From Arsukibacterium sp. UBA3155 (GTDB taxonomy: Bacteria; Pseudomonadota; Gammaproteobacteria; Enterobacterales; Alteromonadaceae): a stretch of 64,000 bases of DNA. Of this stretch, positions 29,578 through 38,341 are shown piece after piece. The notes beneath the pieces were generated by a model, which had not been told where the DNA came from, did no database searches, and was given only the letters and a program-made list of their open reading frames with translations. The DNA is taken from positions 40,216 to 104,215 of the forward strand of contig DEYP01000008.1 in NCBI GenBank assembly GCA_002364615.1. The letters run 5' to 3'. Positions within the stretch are counted from its first letter, which is position 1; the number at the start of each line of letters is the position of its first letter. The position numbers were made by a program, and so were the translations under genes.

Positions 29578-31005
29578 ATGAGACTAGGTTATTGGTTAGT
29601 ATTAGTTTTATGCTTAGGCAGCAACTGTTTTCAGGAAAATGTTTATGCGAACTCAGATATTCCTATGTTAAGTACCAAACACCTCAGTGCCGATTTCTGG
29701 CTGACAAAAGTAGCCGATGCCGATCAGTTATTGTTAACCGAGACGCAAATCAGTGCCAGAAATAGCGATACCTTTGCCAGGCAGTCAGAAATGACCGAGC
29801 TGGCCAGCCTGGCAGATAGCTTAACTGCAGCTGCCCTTAGAGAGCGTATTGAAAAAGCCAGCGCCACACCAGCGCAGCCGCGTTTTTATGCTGATGGTGC
29901 TGTACTTAGTGCCGAGCAATGGCGGGCCTACCAGCATAATCTGAATACTGATGGGGTGCAGGCAGACAACCCAATCCGCTTTGCCCTGGTGGTAAAGCGC
30001 ACAGACCTGCGCAGCATGCCGACCGAAGATCGGGTGCACAATGAACAAATGGCGCTGGATTTAGACCGCTTTCAGGAAACGGCGCTGTTTCCGGGGGAAG
30101 CGATAGCGGTGCTGCACCGCAGCCGGGATAATAATTGGCTGCTGGTACAAAATTATCATTATACCGGTTGGGTGCAGGCAAAGAATGTTGCACTGGGTCA
30201 CCGCCAGCAAGTTCTGGAGTACGCTAAACAGCAACCGTTTCTGGTGGTTACCGGTGCCAGGGTTGTTACCAGTTTTACCCCTGAGATGCCGGCGATATCT
30301 CAGTTGCTGCTGGATATGGGCACCCGCTTACCTTTGTTAAGCACAGAAGACACTGGCCATAATGTGCACGGTCAGAACCCTCATGCCAGTTATATTGTCA
30401 AATTACCACTCAGAACGCCTGATGGTAGCCTGGACTTTACGCCGGCCCTTATTGCCCGTCAGCAAGATGTCAGTGAGGGGTATTTACCCTACACCGCCGC
30501 TAATATTCTGCAGCAGGCTTTTAAGTTTCTGGGCGATCGCTATGGCTGGGGTCATGATTATGACAGTCGCGACTGCACCGGTTTTATTATTGAAATTTAC
30601 CGCAGTTTTGGCTTGCTGATGCCAAGAAACTCCGGCCAGCAAGGCGAGGGGAGCTATGGCAGGAACGTTCGTTTTAGCAGCCAAAGCAGTCACGCAGATA
30701 AACTGGCGGCAATCCGTTCTGCGCAGCCAGGCGACTTAATTTACCGGCCGGGCCACGTGATGTTGTATTTGGGCGAAGACGCTGGTGAGCCTTTTGTGAT
30801 CCATTCCGTGCATGATCTGGCGTACTTTACTTTTAACGATGTTGCTGACGCTGATTCTAATGCGAAAAGCAAGGCTGCAGTAACTCAACCTGCGTTGTAC
30901 CGGGGCATTTTAAATGGGGTGGCGGTAACACCGTTAACCCCGCTGCAGCTGACGACTGACAGCAGTTATCTGGATAAAATATACGCTATTAAATCATTGC
31001 GTTAA
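29578..31005 (+). CDS. Exported SH3 / NlpC-P60 cell-wall peptidase
   Basis: 475-residue cysteine peptidase expected to cut gamma-D-Glu to diamino-acid bonds in murein peptides, like B. subtilis YkfC. The start follows AGAGGACAAA. A signal peptide covers about 1-24. A bacterial SH3 domain lies at about 130-205 (RTDLRSMPTE, LLVQNYHYTGWVQAKNV). The NlpC/P60 domain occupies about 300-440, with the catalytic cysteine in SRDCTGFIIE and histidines in PGHVMLYLGE and FVIHSVHD. It is 11 bases upstream of the dipeptide epimerase, which would act on the L-Ala-D-Glu product. A dedicated importer for that product is not in the window. Confidence 0.9.
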   Translation: MRLGYWLVLVLCLGSNCFQENVYANSDIPMLSTKHLSADFWLTKVADADQLLLTETQISARNSDTFARQSEMTELASLADSLTAAALRERIEKASATPAQPRFYADGAVLSAEQWRAYQHNLNTDGVQADNPIRFALVVKRTDLRSMPTEDRVHNEQMALDLDRFQETALFPGEAIAVLHRSRDNNWLLVQNYHYTGWVQAKNVALGHRQQVLEYAKQQPFLVVTGARVVTSFTPEMPAISQLLLDMGTRLPLLSTEDTGHNVHGQNPHASYIVKLPLRTPDGSLDFTPALIARQQDVSEGYLPYTAANILQQAFKFLGDRYGWGHDYDSRDCTGFIIEIYRSFGLLMPRNSGQQGEGSYGRNVRFSSQSSHADKLAAIRSAQPGDLIYRPGHVMLYLGEDAGEPFVIHSVHDLAYFTFNDVADADSNAKSKAAVTQPALYRGILNGVAVTPLTPLQLTTDSSYLDKIYAIKSLR

Positions 31006-31016
31006 CCGAGGCACCT

Positions 31017-32111
31017 ATGAAAATTACCGATATCCGGCTGGGCATGCTTACTATACCACTGAAGACACCGTTTAAAACGGCGCTGCGCACCGTACAGCAA
31101 ATTGAAGACGTGGTAGTCATGATTGAAACCGATACCGGCCATATTGGCTATGGTTCAGCCCCTGCCACCGCAGTGATTACCGGAGACATTCATGGCTCAA
31201 TTATCGATGCCATTAAAAGTGTGTTAAAGCCTAAGCTGGTTGGGCAACACATTGCCGATTTAAACCATATTATCCGCCTGATCCAGGGCGCGATAATGAA
31301 AAATTACAGCGCGAAAGCGGCGGTAGAAATGGCAGTATATGATTTGTTTGCCCAACTGTATCAGGCACCGTTATATAAAATACTGGGCGGTGGCGTGCCG
31401 AAAATAACCACTGACCTTACCATCAGTGTTGATTACATCGACAAAATGGTTGCCGACTCGTTAAGTGCCATTGACCGTGGCTTTGAAACCCTGAAAGTGA
31501 AAGTAGGCAAAGACATCGGGGTAGATATTGAGCGGGTTAAAGCCATCTACGCCGCCGTGGCCGGCAAAGCGCTGATCCGACTGGATGCCAATCAGGGCTG
31601 GACCGCCAAAGAGGCGGTTTATGCCCTGCGCAAACTGGAAGATGCCGGGGTACGGCTGGAGCTGGTTGAGCAGCCGGTAAAAGCTTACGATTTAGAAGGC
31701 TTAAAATACATTACCGAACGGGTGCATACCCCGGTGATGGCCGATGAAAGTAGTTTTGGTCCGCGCGAAGTGATTGAACTGATTAAAATGCGCGCCGCCG
31801 ATATTATTAATATTAAACTGATGAAAACCGGCGGTATTGCCAACGCCATCAAAATTGCAGACATTTGCTCGTTTTATGATATGCAGTGCATGATAGGCTG
31901 CATGCTGGAAGGCAGTATCAGTGTGGCGGCAGCGGTACACGTGGCGGTGGCTAAATCAGATGTAATCACCAAAATAGACCTGGATGGTCCATCACTGTGT
32001 GCCTTTGATCCGGTGCGCAGCAGTGTCAATTTTAATGACGCCGACATTACCATTGGTAATGCGCCAGGCTTAGGTATTACGGCTATTGAAGGTCTGAAAA
32101 TGCTGCCCTGA
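31017..32111 (+). CDS. L-Ala-D/L-Glu dipeptide epimerase
   Basis: Enolase-superfamily enzyme of 364 residues that interconverts L-Ala-D-Glu and L-Ala-L-Glu so that murein dipeptide can be hydrolysed as a nutrient (YcjG/YkfB type). The base lysine motif K-x-K is in TLKVKVGKD (about 160-168). Metal ligands are in RLDANQGW, LVEQPV and ADESSF, and the second lysine in INIKLMKTGG. It is cytoplasmic with no signal. Position right after an NlpC/P60 peptidase and near a MurR-type regulator agrees with muropeptide catabolism. Specificity within the superfamily is inferred from motifs and context. Confidence 0.9.
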   Translation: MKITDIRLGMLTIPLKTPFKTALRTVQQIEDVVVMIETDTGHIGYGSAPATAVITGDIHGSIIDAIKSVLKPKLVGQHIADLNHIIRLIQGAIMKNYSAKAAVEMAVYDLFAQLYQAPLYKILGGGVPKITTDLTISVDYIDKMVADSLSAIDRGFETLKVKVGKDIGVDIERVKAIYAAVAGKALIRLDANQGWTAKEAVYALRKLEDAGVRLELVEQPVKAYDLEGLKYITERVHTPVMADESSFGPREVIELIKMRAADIINIKLMKTGGIANAIKIADICSFYDMQCMIGCMLEGSISVAAAVHVAVAKSDVITKIDLDGPSLCAFDPVRSSVNFNDADITIGNAPGLGITAIEGLKMLP

Positions 32112-32155
32112 ACACCGGTTGTGATGGCAGTGACAATTACATTAGTAAGCGTTGT

Positions 32156-33001
32156 TCAAGGTTTTTCCAGTAACCCCAGCAGCTCTGTGCTTTCTGTCAG
32201 GGCTAAATCATTGTTCTGCCAGTGGCAAAGCTGCAAATACAGCATATGACATAAATGCTGCTGCGCTAACTGGGTTAGCAGTGGGTTTAAACGAATGTCT
32301 TCCTCTGCGCTGAGGGTAAATAACGTAATATCGGCTGCCAGGCTCTGGGCATTGGTTTTATAGCTGGTTAACGAGATAATTTTCAGCTGGCGGCTTTTGG
32401 CATAGTGCTCCAGTTTCAGCAAATCATTGTTCTGGCCAGAATCGGATATCAGTAACAGCACGCTGGTATCGGTTAAACTGCGGGCCAGTTGCAGGGCTAA
32501 TGCCGGGTCGGCGTGATGTAGCGCCAGCTTACCCAACTGCAATAACCGGAACTGCATATCAGCTACCACAATCGCCGACTTGGCAAAACCGGCCAGCAGT
32601 ATTTTGTCGGCACTTTGTAATAAACGGGCCGCCTGCAACAGGGTTTTTTCGTCATTAATAGTTAATAAGGTGCGCAGGTGTTGTTGCAGGCTAAATTGTA
32701 ATTGCTCGCCAATGCCCAGTAAGCTGCCATCCTCATTGTTTTTATCTGCCTGATCCCGGTTCAGGGTGCTGGCGGTAACCACAGCTTCATTAATGGCCAG
32801 TTTAAGATCGGGGTAGCCTTTGTAACCCAGCTTCTGACAAAACTTGACCACACTGGATTGACTGATCCCAACCGCATCGGCCAGCTGCTGCGAAGAGTAG
32901 TCGCGCAGCATATGGGCATTATCCAGAATAAACTCGGCCAGCTTGCGCTCAATAACCGACATCTGGTCAAGCATGCCACGGATCTTCAGTAAACTCAGCA
33001 T
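32156..33001 (-). CDS. MurR/RpiR family transcriptional regulator
   Basis: 281-residue regulator with an N-terminal RpiR helix-turn-helix (about 1-75; SQQLADAVGISQSSVVKFCQ) and a C-terminal SIS domain (about 125-260) that binds phosphosugars. The E. coli relative MurR represses MurNAc catabolism genes and responds to MurNAc-6-phosphate. Here it is convergent with the epimerase and lies 24 kb from murQ, so it may control the epimerase operon, the sugar operons, or both. An AT-rich palindrome at 33075-33087 in its upstream region might be an autoregulatory site. Target genes are inferred. Confidence 0.88.
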   Translation of the reverse strand: MLSLLKIRGMLDQMSVIERKLAEFILDNAHMLRDYSSQQLADAVGISQSSVVKFCQKLGYKGYPDLKLAINEAVVTASTLNRDQADKNNEDGSLLGIGEQLQFSLQQHLRTLLTINDEKTLLQAARLLQSADKILLAGFAKSAIVVADMQFRLLQLGKLALHHADPALALQLARSLTDTSVLLLISDSGQNNDLLKLEHYAKSRQLKIISLTSYKTNAQSLAADITLFTLSAEEDIRLNPLLTQLAQQHLCHMLYLQLCHWQNNDLALTESTELLGLLEKP

Positions 33002-33074
33002 AGGCGATGGTCTTAGGCTCTGCCGGCAAGGTTACCAGCTATAAAAATAATTATGCGATATGTAAATTTATATT

Positions 33075-33087
33075 GAATAATTTATTC
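33075..33087. promoter_or_regulatory. Palindrome upstream of the MurR/RpiR gene
   Basis: GAATAA-T-TTATTC has 6-base arms about 75 bases before the start of the regulator gene. Autoregulation by a dimeric regulator is possible, but AT-rich composition weakens the case. Confidence 0.3.
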
Positions 33088-33255
33088 GGCAATAGCAAGT
33101 TTTCCTGTAAAAAAGCCGTTAGTGCAGAATAAATTTTCATTTCGCTGTTACTTTACTAAAAACAAGCTCACCACTTTTCCCCACCAAAATCATCAACTTC
33201 AGCCGGGCACCTGTTTTTACTGGATCTATATCGATCGGCAGGCGCTGTTTTTACC

Positions 33256-33285
33256 TTGACATTGGTCAAAGCTGAGCCCTAAACT
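33256..33285 (+). promoter_or_regulatory. Predicted sigma-70 promoter of the dcw cluster (Pmra)
   Basis: TTGACA at 33256-33261 is a perfect -35. TAAACT at 33280-33285 is a four-of-six -10 after 18 bases. It sits just upstream of the MraZ boxes, the arrangement seen at the mraZ promoter in other bacteria. Confidence 0.7.
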
Positions 33286-33294
33286 GTATCGTTG

Positions 33295-33329
33295 TGGGGA
33301 TTTGTGGGTAATTGTGGATCATTTTGGAA
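33295..33329 (+). promoter_or_regulatory. MraZ-binding box array (four TGG repeats, 10-base period)
   Basis: TGGGG, TGGGT, TGGAT and TGGAA start at 33295, 33305, 33315 and 33325, exactly one helical turn apart. MraZ is known to bind TGGGN direct repeats spaced by 5 bases and to repress its own cluster. The first two match the known box exactly, the last two are degenerate. Position just after the promoter fits repression. Confidence 0.85.
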
Positions 33330-33398
33330 TTTTCCAAGCGATTCATGCTGGCGCTGCGCTGAAATTCGCAGCCAGATTAACCAGGCAGATAATAAGTT

Positions 33399-33863
33399 AT
33401 GTTTCGTGGCTCGTTTACACTGACATTGGACGATAAAGGACGGTTAGCGCTACCTGCGCGGTACCGGGAAATCCTGCTGTCTGAAAATCAGGGCCATTTA
33501 ATCTGCACCATCGATTTACACGACCCCTGCTTATTATTGTATCCGCTGGCAGACTGGGAAGAAATAGAAGAAAGACTGAAGTCTTTGTCCAGCCTTAACC
33601 CACAGGAGCGTCGCTTACAGCGTTTATTACTGGGCAATGCCACTGACTGCGATATGGATAAAAATGGCCGTATTTTAGTGCCTGCGCCACTGCGCCAGCA
33701 TGCGGGCCTTAGCAAGAATATCCGCTTGGTAGGCCAGCTAAACAAATTCGAAATCTGGGACGAAGCCGCCTGGCATGATCGCTTAAATGCGGATATTGAG
33801 CTGGAACAAGCGCAGGCAGGCACCGTTGAATTATCTGAACGATTACAGGACTTTGTACTGTAA
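33399..33863 (+). CDS. mraZ: Transcriptional regulator MraZ
   Basis: 154-residue DNA-binding protein that represses the division and cell-wall cluster it heads. Two AbrB-like swapped-hairpin domains are visible, each with a D-x3-R type motif: [15 protein letters not shown] (about 10-24) and [19 protein letters not shown] (about 86-104). The N-terminus [10 protein letters not shown] is diagnostic. Its own binding boxes lie 70-105 bases upstream. rsmH starts directly after its stop codon. Confidence 0.97.
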   Translation: MFRGSFTLTLDDKGRLALPARYREILLSENQGHLICTIDLHDPCLLLYPLADWEEIEERLKSLSSLNPQERRLQRLLLGNATDCDMDKNGRILVPAPLRQHAGLSKNIRLVGQLNKFEIWDEAAWHDRLNADIELEQAQAGTVELSERLQDFVL

Positions 33864-34823
33864 ATGACTAGCCAAACCCATATCTCTGTCTTGCTTGCAG
33901 AAGCAATTGACGGACTCGCGATTAAAGCCGATGGTATATACCTGGACGGCACCTTTGGGCGTGGCGGTCATAGCCGTGAAATTTTAAAATTACTTGGCCA
34001 GAACGGCCGTTTATACGCGATAGACCGCGATCCTTCCGCCATTGCAGCTGCAGCCCCACTGCAAGCCGATGCGCGTTTTCACATCACCCATACCCCCTTT
34101 GCCGCCCTGGCAACCGTAGCTGAGCAACAACAGCTCAGTGGCAAACTCGATGGCATTTTACTGGATTTAGGCGTGTCTTCGCCGCAACTGGATGATGCCG
34201 ACCGAGGCTTTAGCTTTATGCGCGACGGCCCGCTGGACATGCGGATGGACCCCAGCAGCGGTCTGTCTGCGGCCCAGTGGCTGGCCACTGCTGATGTTGA
34301 AGATATTAGTTTTGTGCTGCGCGAATATGGAGAAGAACGCTTTGCCTGGCGCATCGCCCAGGCCATTGTAGCGGCCAGAGTGGAAACGGCTTTTACCCGC
34401 ACCGCACAGCTGGCAAAACTGATTAGCGACACTGTGCCTAAAAGCCATAAAGAGAAAAAGCACCCTGCTACCCGCAGTTTTCAGGCTATTCGTATTTACG
34501 TTAACAGCGAGCTGGAGCAGGTTAACCTGGCCTTGCATGCTGCTATGGCAGTGCTTAAGCCCGGTGGCAGACTGGTGGTGATCAGCTTCCATTCGCTGGA
34601 AGATCGGCTGGTAAAGCAGTTTATGCGCCGTTATTCCAAAGGTGAGCCGGTACCACGTGGCATGCCGTTAACCGATGCCCAGCTCAACAAGGCTATTCCG
34701 CTGAAACTGATTGGCAAAGCCATTATGCCATCTGAGGCTGAACTGACGGCGAACCCGCGGGCCCGCAGTGCGGTGCTGCGTATTGCCGAAAAGCAAGCCA
34801 TAGCAGAGAGGCAGGCGCTATGA
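33864..34823 (+). CDS. rsmH: 16S rRNA (cytosine-1402-N4)-methyltransferase RsmH
   Basis: SAM-dependent methyltransferase of 319 residues that methylates N4 of C1402 in 16S rRNA, the same base whose ribose is modified by RsmI, also in this window. The SAM site includes [15 protein letters not shown] (about 29-43) and [19 protein letters not shown]. The [14 protein letters not shown] and [13 protein letters not shown] blocks are characteristic. It abuts mraZ and overlaps ftsL by four bases. Confidence 0.98.
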   Translation: MTSQTHISVLLAEAIDGLAIKADGIYLDGTFGRGGHSREILKLLGQNGRLYAIDRDPSAIAAAAPLQADARFHITHTPFAALATVAEQQQLSGKLDGILLDLGVSSPQLDDADRGFSFMRDGPLDMRMDPSSGLSAAQWLATADVEDISFVLREYGEERFAWRIAQAIVAARVETAFTRTAQLAKLISDTVPKSHKEKKHPATRSFQAIRIYVNSELEQVNLALHAAMAVLKPGGRLVVISFHSLEDRLVKQFMRRYSKGEPVPRGMPLTDAQLNKAIPLKLIGKAIMPSEAELTANPRARSAVLRIAEKQAIAERQAL

Positions 34824-35128
34824 GCCAAATTCAGCTGGAACGGTTAATCAGCCAGGACTGGCGTCAACATAAGCTGGCAGGGGTGTTGCTGCTGGCTTGC
34901 ATTGCCTCGGCACTGGCTGTGGTGTATCTGGCCCATTTAAATCGTCAGCTGACTATTGCCCAGGATACTTACTACCAGCAGCGGGATCAGCTTGATACCC
35001 AGTGGCGCAACTTGCTGCTTGAACAACGATCGCTGGCCGAACACAGCCGGGTTGAAGATATTGCCAGGCGCCGCCTGAATATGCAGCGGCCCACGGGCGA
35101 GCGAGATATTATGGTGAGGCCGCAATGA
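34820..35128 (+). CDS. ftsL: Cell division protein FtsL
   Basis: Small bitopic divisome protein of 102 residues. It has a short cytoplasmic tail, one membrane helix (about 18-40) and a periplasmic coiled-coil region (about 45-90), with the conserved [16 protein letters not shown] near the end. It forms the FtsQLB complex that activates FtsWI. Identification rests on position between rsmH and ftsI plus this layout, since FtsL sequences vary. It overlaps both neighbours by four bases. Confidence 0.95.
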   Translation: MSQIQLERLISQDWRQHKLAGVLLLACIASALAVVYLAHLNRQLTIAQDTYYQQRDQLDTQWRNLLLEQRSLAEHSRVEDIARRRLNMQRPTGERDIMVRPQ

Positions 35129-36876
35129 CCGCCAAACCCAGGAAAAGCCAGGCCAAAGCCCGCCAGTATCCGTCAGTGATGAGCTGGCGTTTTGCGTTTG
35201 TCATGGTCATGCTAACCTCAGTGTTTGTTGCATTGCTGGCACGCGCTGCCTGGTTGCAGGTCATCGAGCCTGACATGCTGGTTAGCCAGGGCGATCGCCG
35301 CAGTTTACGGGTAGAGGCCGATACCGTGATGCGCGGCATGGTGTTTGATCGCCATGGCGAAGCGCTGGCGGTCAGTGTGCCGGTTGAGGCTATCTGGGCC
35401 GATCCGAAAATTGTCATCGAGCGCAACGCCCCCGGGGATGAGCGGCGCTGGCACGCCCTGGCCGATATTATGCAAATGACCCCGCAACAGCTGTTAAGCC
35501 GGGTAGGTGATGATCCGAAGCGGCGCTTTGTCTATTTGCAGCGCCAGGTGAATCCGGCGGTGGTGGAGTACGTTAAAAAACTGAAAGTGCCGGGCATTTA
35601 CTTCCGCCAGGAATCAAAACGTTACTATCCTGCTGGCGAAGTGACTGGCCAGCTGATTGGCTTTACCAACGTAGATGACGTTGGGGTGGAAGGCATTGAA
35701 AAGCGCTTTGATGCACTGCTTACCGGTACGGCCGGGCGTAAAGTATTTCGTAAAGACGCTAAAGGCAGGGAAATTGAAGTGCTGGAGCGCCAGGACGCCA
35801 CCGCACCAGCCAATATACAATTGAGTATTGACCAGCGCATTCAGACCGTTGCCTACCGTGAGCTGAAAAAAGCCGTGTTATCGCATGGCGCAACGTCCGG
35901 TTCGGCTGTGGTGGTCGACGTGGCAACGGGCGAAGTGCTGGCTATGGTAAACAGCCCGTCGTTTAACCCGAATAACCGGCGCAATACTCCGGTGCATCGC
36001 TTTCGCAACCGGGCCATTACCGATACGTTTGAACCAGGTTCTACCATGAAGCCGCTGGCGGTACTAAGTGCGCTGGAGTTTGGCACTGCGACGCTGGATA
36101 CCATTGTAGATACGCACCCGGGTACCATGCGCATTGGTGGCAGCTGGGTCCGCGATCCGAATAATTATAAAAATCTGGACTTAACCGGCATTATTCAGAA
36201 ATCCAGCAATATGGGTGTGGCTAAACTGGTATTGGAAATGCCGCATCAACATGTGGTGGGCTTATACAACAATATGGGGCTGGGTGAAGAAACCGGCCTG
36301 GGCCTGGCGGGTGAAAGCAGTGGTATTTTCAGTTACCGGCAGCGCTGGTCCGATTTTGAACGGGCTACTTTCTCCTACGGTTACGGCTTATCCGTTACCG
36401 CAGTGCAACTGGCCCGCGCCTATGCCACGATGGCCAACGGCGGGGTTAACCGGCCGCTGAGTATTATTAAAAATAACGAGCCCGAACCTGGCCAACGGGT
36501 ATTGGCAGAAAAGCACGCCCTGGCAATGTTGGAAATGATGGAAGCCAACATTGGTCCCGGTGGCACGGCAACCCGGGCTCAGGTTCATGGTTACCGGGTT
36601 GGTGGTAAAACAGGCACTGCCCGTAAAGCCATTGCCGGTGGCTACGGCGATGATTACATTGCCTCGTTTGCCGGGGTAGGGCCAATTTCTAACCCAAGCA
36701 TTGTAACGGTGGTGGTAATTAACGAGCCGGCTGGTGATTTCTATCATGGCGGCGAGATTGCGGCACCGGTTTTTGCCAGTATTATGGGCGCCACCTTACA
36801 GCTGTTAAATGTCACACCTGATGCCGACACCGGCCCGGCGCTGATCAGCCGCACTGGAGGTCGAAATGGCAACTAA
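35125..36876 (+). CDS. ftsI: Septal peptidoglycan transpeptidase FtsI (PBP3)
   Basis: Class B penicillin-binding protein of 583 residues that cross-links septal peptidoglycan and is the target of aztreonam-type drugs. It has an N-terminal membrane helix (about 20-42), a pedestal domain and a transpeptidase domain with S306-T-M-K (catalytic serine), S360-S-N and K495-T-G-T. These positions almost match E. coli PBP3. Its stop overlaps the murE start by 11 bases. Confidence 0.98.
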   Translation: MTAKPRKSQAKARQYPSVMSWRFAFVMVMLTSVFVALLARAAWLQVIEPDMLVSQGDRRSLRVEADTVMRGMVFDRHGEALAVSVPVEAIWADPKIVIERNAPGDERRWHALADIMQMTPQQLLSRVGDDPKRRFVYLQRQVNPAVVEYVKKLKVPGIYFRQESKRYYPAGEVTGQLIGFTNVDDVGVEGIEKRFDALLTGTAGRKVFRKDAKGREIEVLERQDATAPANIQLSIDQRIQTVAYRELKKAVLSHGATSGSAVVVDVATGEVLAMVNSPSFNPNNRRNTPVHRFRNRAITDTFEPGSTMKPLAVLSALEFGTATLDTIVDTHPGTMRIGGSWVRDPNNYKNLDLTGIIQKSSNMGVAKLVLEMPHQHVVGLYNNMGLGEETGLGLAGESSGIFSYRQRWSDFERATFSYGYGLSVTAVQLARAYATMANGGVNRPLSIIKNNEPEPGQRVLAEKHALAMLEMMEANIGPGGTATRAQVHGYRVGGKTGTARKAIAGGYGDDYIASFAGVGPISNPSIVTVVVINEPAGDFYHGGEIAAPVFASIMGATLQLLNVTPDADTGPALISRTGGRNGN

Positions 36877-38341
36877 TCAACTTCATTTATGGTTGCCTGA
36901 GTTGGCGTCGCAGTTGGCCGATCGGCCGCTGCGTCAATTACAACTCGATAGCCGCCAGGTGTTAGCAGACGATGTATTTGTGGCGTTGCCCGGCACCCGT
37001 GCCCACGGTAACCAGTATATTGAACAGGCATTAGCACAGGGCGCGGCATTGGTCTTAACCGACACGCTGGATGAGCAGAGTCAACCACTGCAGAATGATC
37101 GCGTTGTTGTACTGGCCGATTTAGTCAGCCGCATGCCACAATTGGCCGCTCGCTTTTATCAGCAGCCACAAAAGCAGTTGCAATTGATTGGCATTACCGG
37201 CACCAATGGTAAGTCGAGTACCAGTTGCTTTGTTAACCAGCTGGCCGAGCAGTGCGATACCCCAGCTGCGGTAATTGGTACCTTAGGCTATGGCCAATGG
37301 CAACAGCTTACACCGCTCTTAAACACCACGCCGCATTACATTGACTTACAACGCATTCTGGCAGAGCTGGTAGCGCAAGAGTGTCAACTGGTTGCCATGG
37401 AAGTATCGTCTCATGCCCTGGTGCAACAGCGGGTAGCGGGTATTCATTTCCAGGTTGCGGTGTTTACTAATTTAAGTCGTGACCATCTGGATTATCACGG
37501 CAGCATGGCAGAGTATGGTCAGGCAAAGAGCCTTTTGTTTCAACCTGATATGAGCCGCTGTGCCGTGCTGAATGTGTCTGATCAGTTAGGCAAAGCGCTG
37601 GCGAGTCGCAACGATATTCCGGTGTGGGTTTATGGTAAAGCGGAAGATTGTCAGGGCCATAGCCGTTTTCTGGGTTATCACCAGCTAAGCGCCACCGAAC
37701 AGGGTTTTCAGTGCCTGTTAAGCAGCCAGGCGGGTGAGCATACCCTGCACTTGCCGCTATTAGGTGAATTCAATATTCAAAACGCGTTAGCCGCTATCAG
37801 CAGCCTGCTGGCGCTGGGCTACGACTTAACAGAATTACTGCATGCGGCCAGCAGCCTGCAACCGCTGGCCGGGCGCATGGAACAATTTACGTTCAGCCAT
37901 GGTGTTACCATGGTAGTCGACTACGCGCATACCCCGGACGCATTGCAACAGGCATTACAGGCATTACGTCTGCACTGTACCGGGCGCTTGTGGTGTGTGT
38001 TTGGTTGTGGTGGCGATCGTGACAAGGGTAAGCGGCCGCTAATGGGCCAGCTGGCTCAGCAGTATGCGGATCACACTATTATTACCTCAGATAACCCACG
38101 CAGCGAGCCACCGTTGCAGATTTGTCAGGACATTGCTGCTGGCATGCAGGATACAGATAATTTCCGGATAGAACCTACCCGTAAGCTGGCGATTAAGCTG
38201 GCGCTGGCCAGCGCTCAGCCGGGTGATGTGATCCTGCTGGCCGGTAAAGGCCACGAAACAACTCAGACAATCGGGCACGAGCAACATCATTATGATGAGC
38301 GTGCTTACGTGCGGCAACTTATGTCGGAGATGGCATTATGA
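36866..38341 (+). CDS. murE: UDP-MurNAc-L-Ala-D-Glu:meso-diaminopimelate ligase MurE
   Basis: Cytoplasmic ATP-dependent ligase of 491 residues adding the third residue of the stem peptide. The ATP loop is GTNGKSS (from residue 112). The substrate-selecting motif DNPR (about residue 408) predicts meso-diaminopimelate rather than lysine, as expected for a Gram-negative. YAHTPDAL and GKGHETTQ are further Mur ligase motifs. It overlaps ftsI and murF. Confidence 0.98.
   Translation: MATNQLHLWLPELASQLADRPLRQLQLDSRQVLADDVFVALPGTRAHGNQYIEQALAQGAALVLTDTLDEQSQPLQNDRVVVLADLVSRMPQLAARFYQQPQKQLQLIGITGTNGKSSTSCFVNQLAEQCDTPAAVIGTLGYGQWQQLTPLLNTTPHYIDLQRILAELVAQECQLVAMEVSSHALVQQRVAGIHFQVAVFTNLSRDHLDYHGSMAEYGQAKSLLFQPDMSRCAVLNVSDQLGKALASRNDIPVWVYGKAEDCQGHSRFLGYHQLSATEQGFQCLLSSQAGEHTLHLPLLGEFNIQNALAAISSLLALGYDLTELLHAASSLQPLAGRMEQFTFSHGVTMVVDYAHTPDALQQALQALRLHCTGRLWCVFGCGGDRDKGKRPLMGQLAQQYADHTIITSDNPRSEPPLQICQDIAAGMQDTDNFRIEPTRKLAIKLALASAQPGDVILLAGKGHETTQTIGHEQHHYDERAYVRQLMSEMAL

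Larger units (their letters stand above)
33002..33398. other. Intergenic region between murR-like gene and mraZ
   Basis: About 400 bases without a gene. The left half is AT-rich and should hold the promoter of the MurR/RpiR gene. The right half holds the mraZ promoter and MraZ boxes, annotated separately. No small gene or RNA was recognised. Confidence 0.7.

Noticed and set aside
33488-33952. 154-codon frame opposite mraZ
   Set aside because: Antisense shadow of a certain gene, with Ser-rich composition and no family resemblance.
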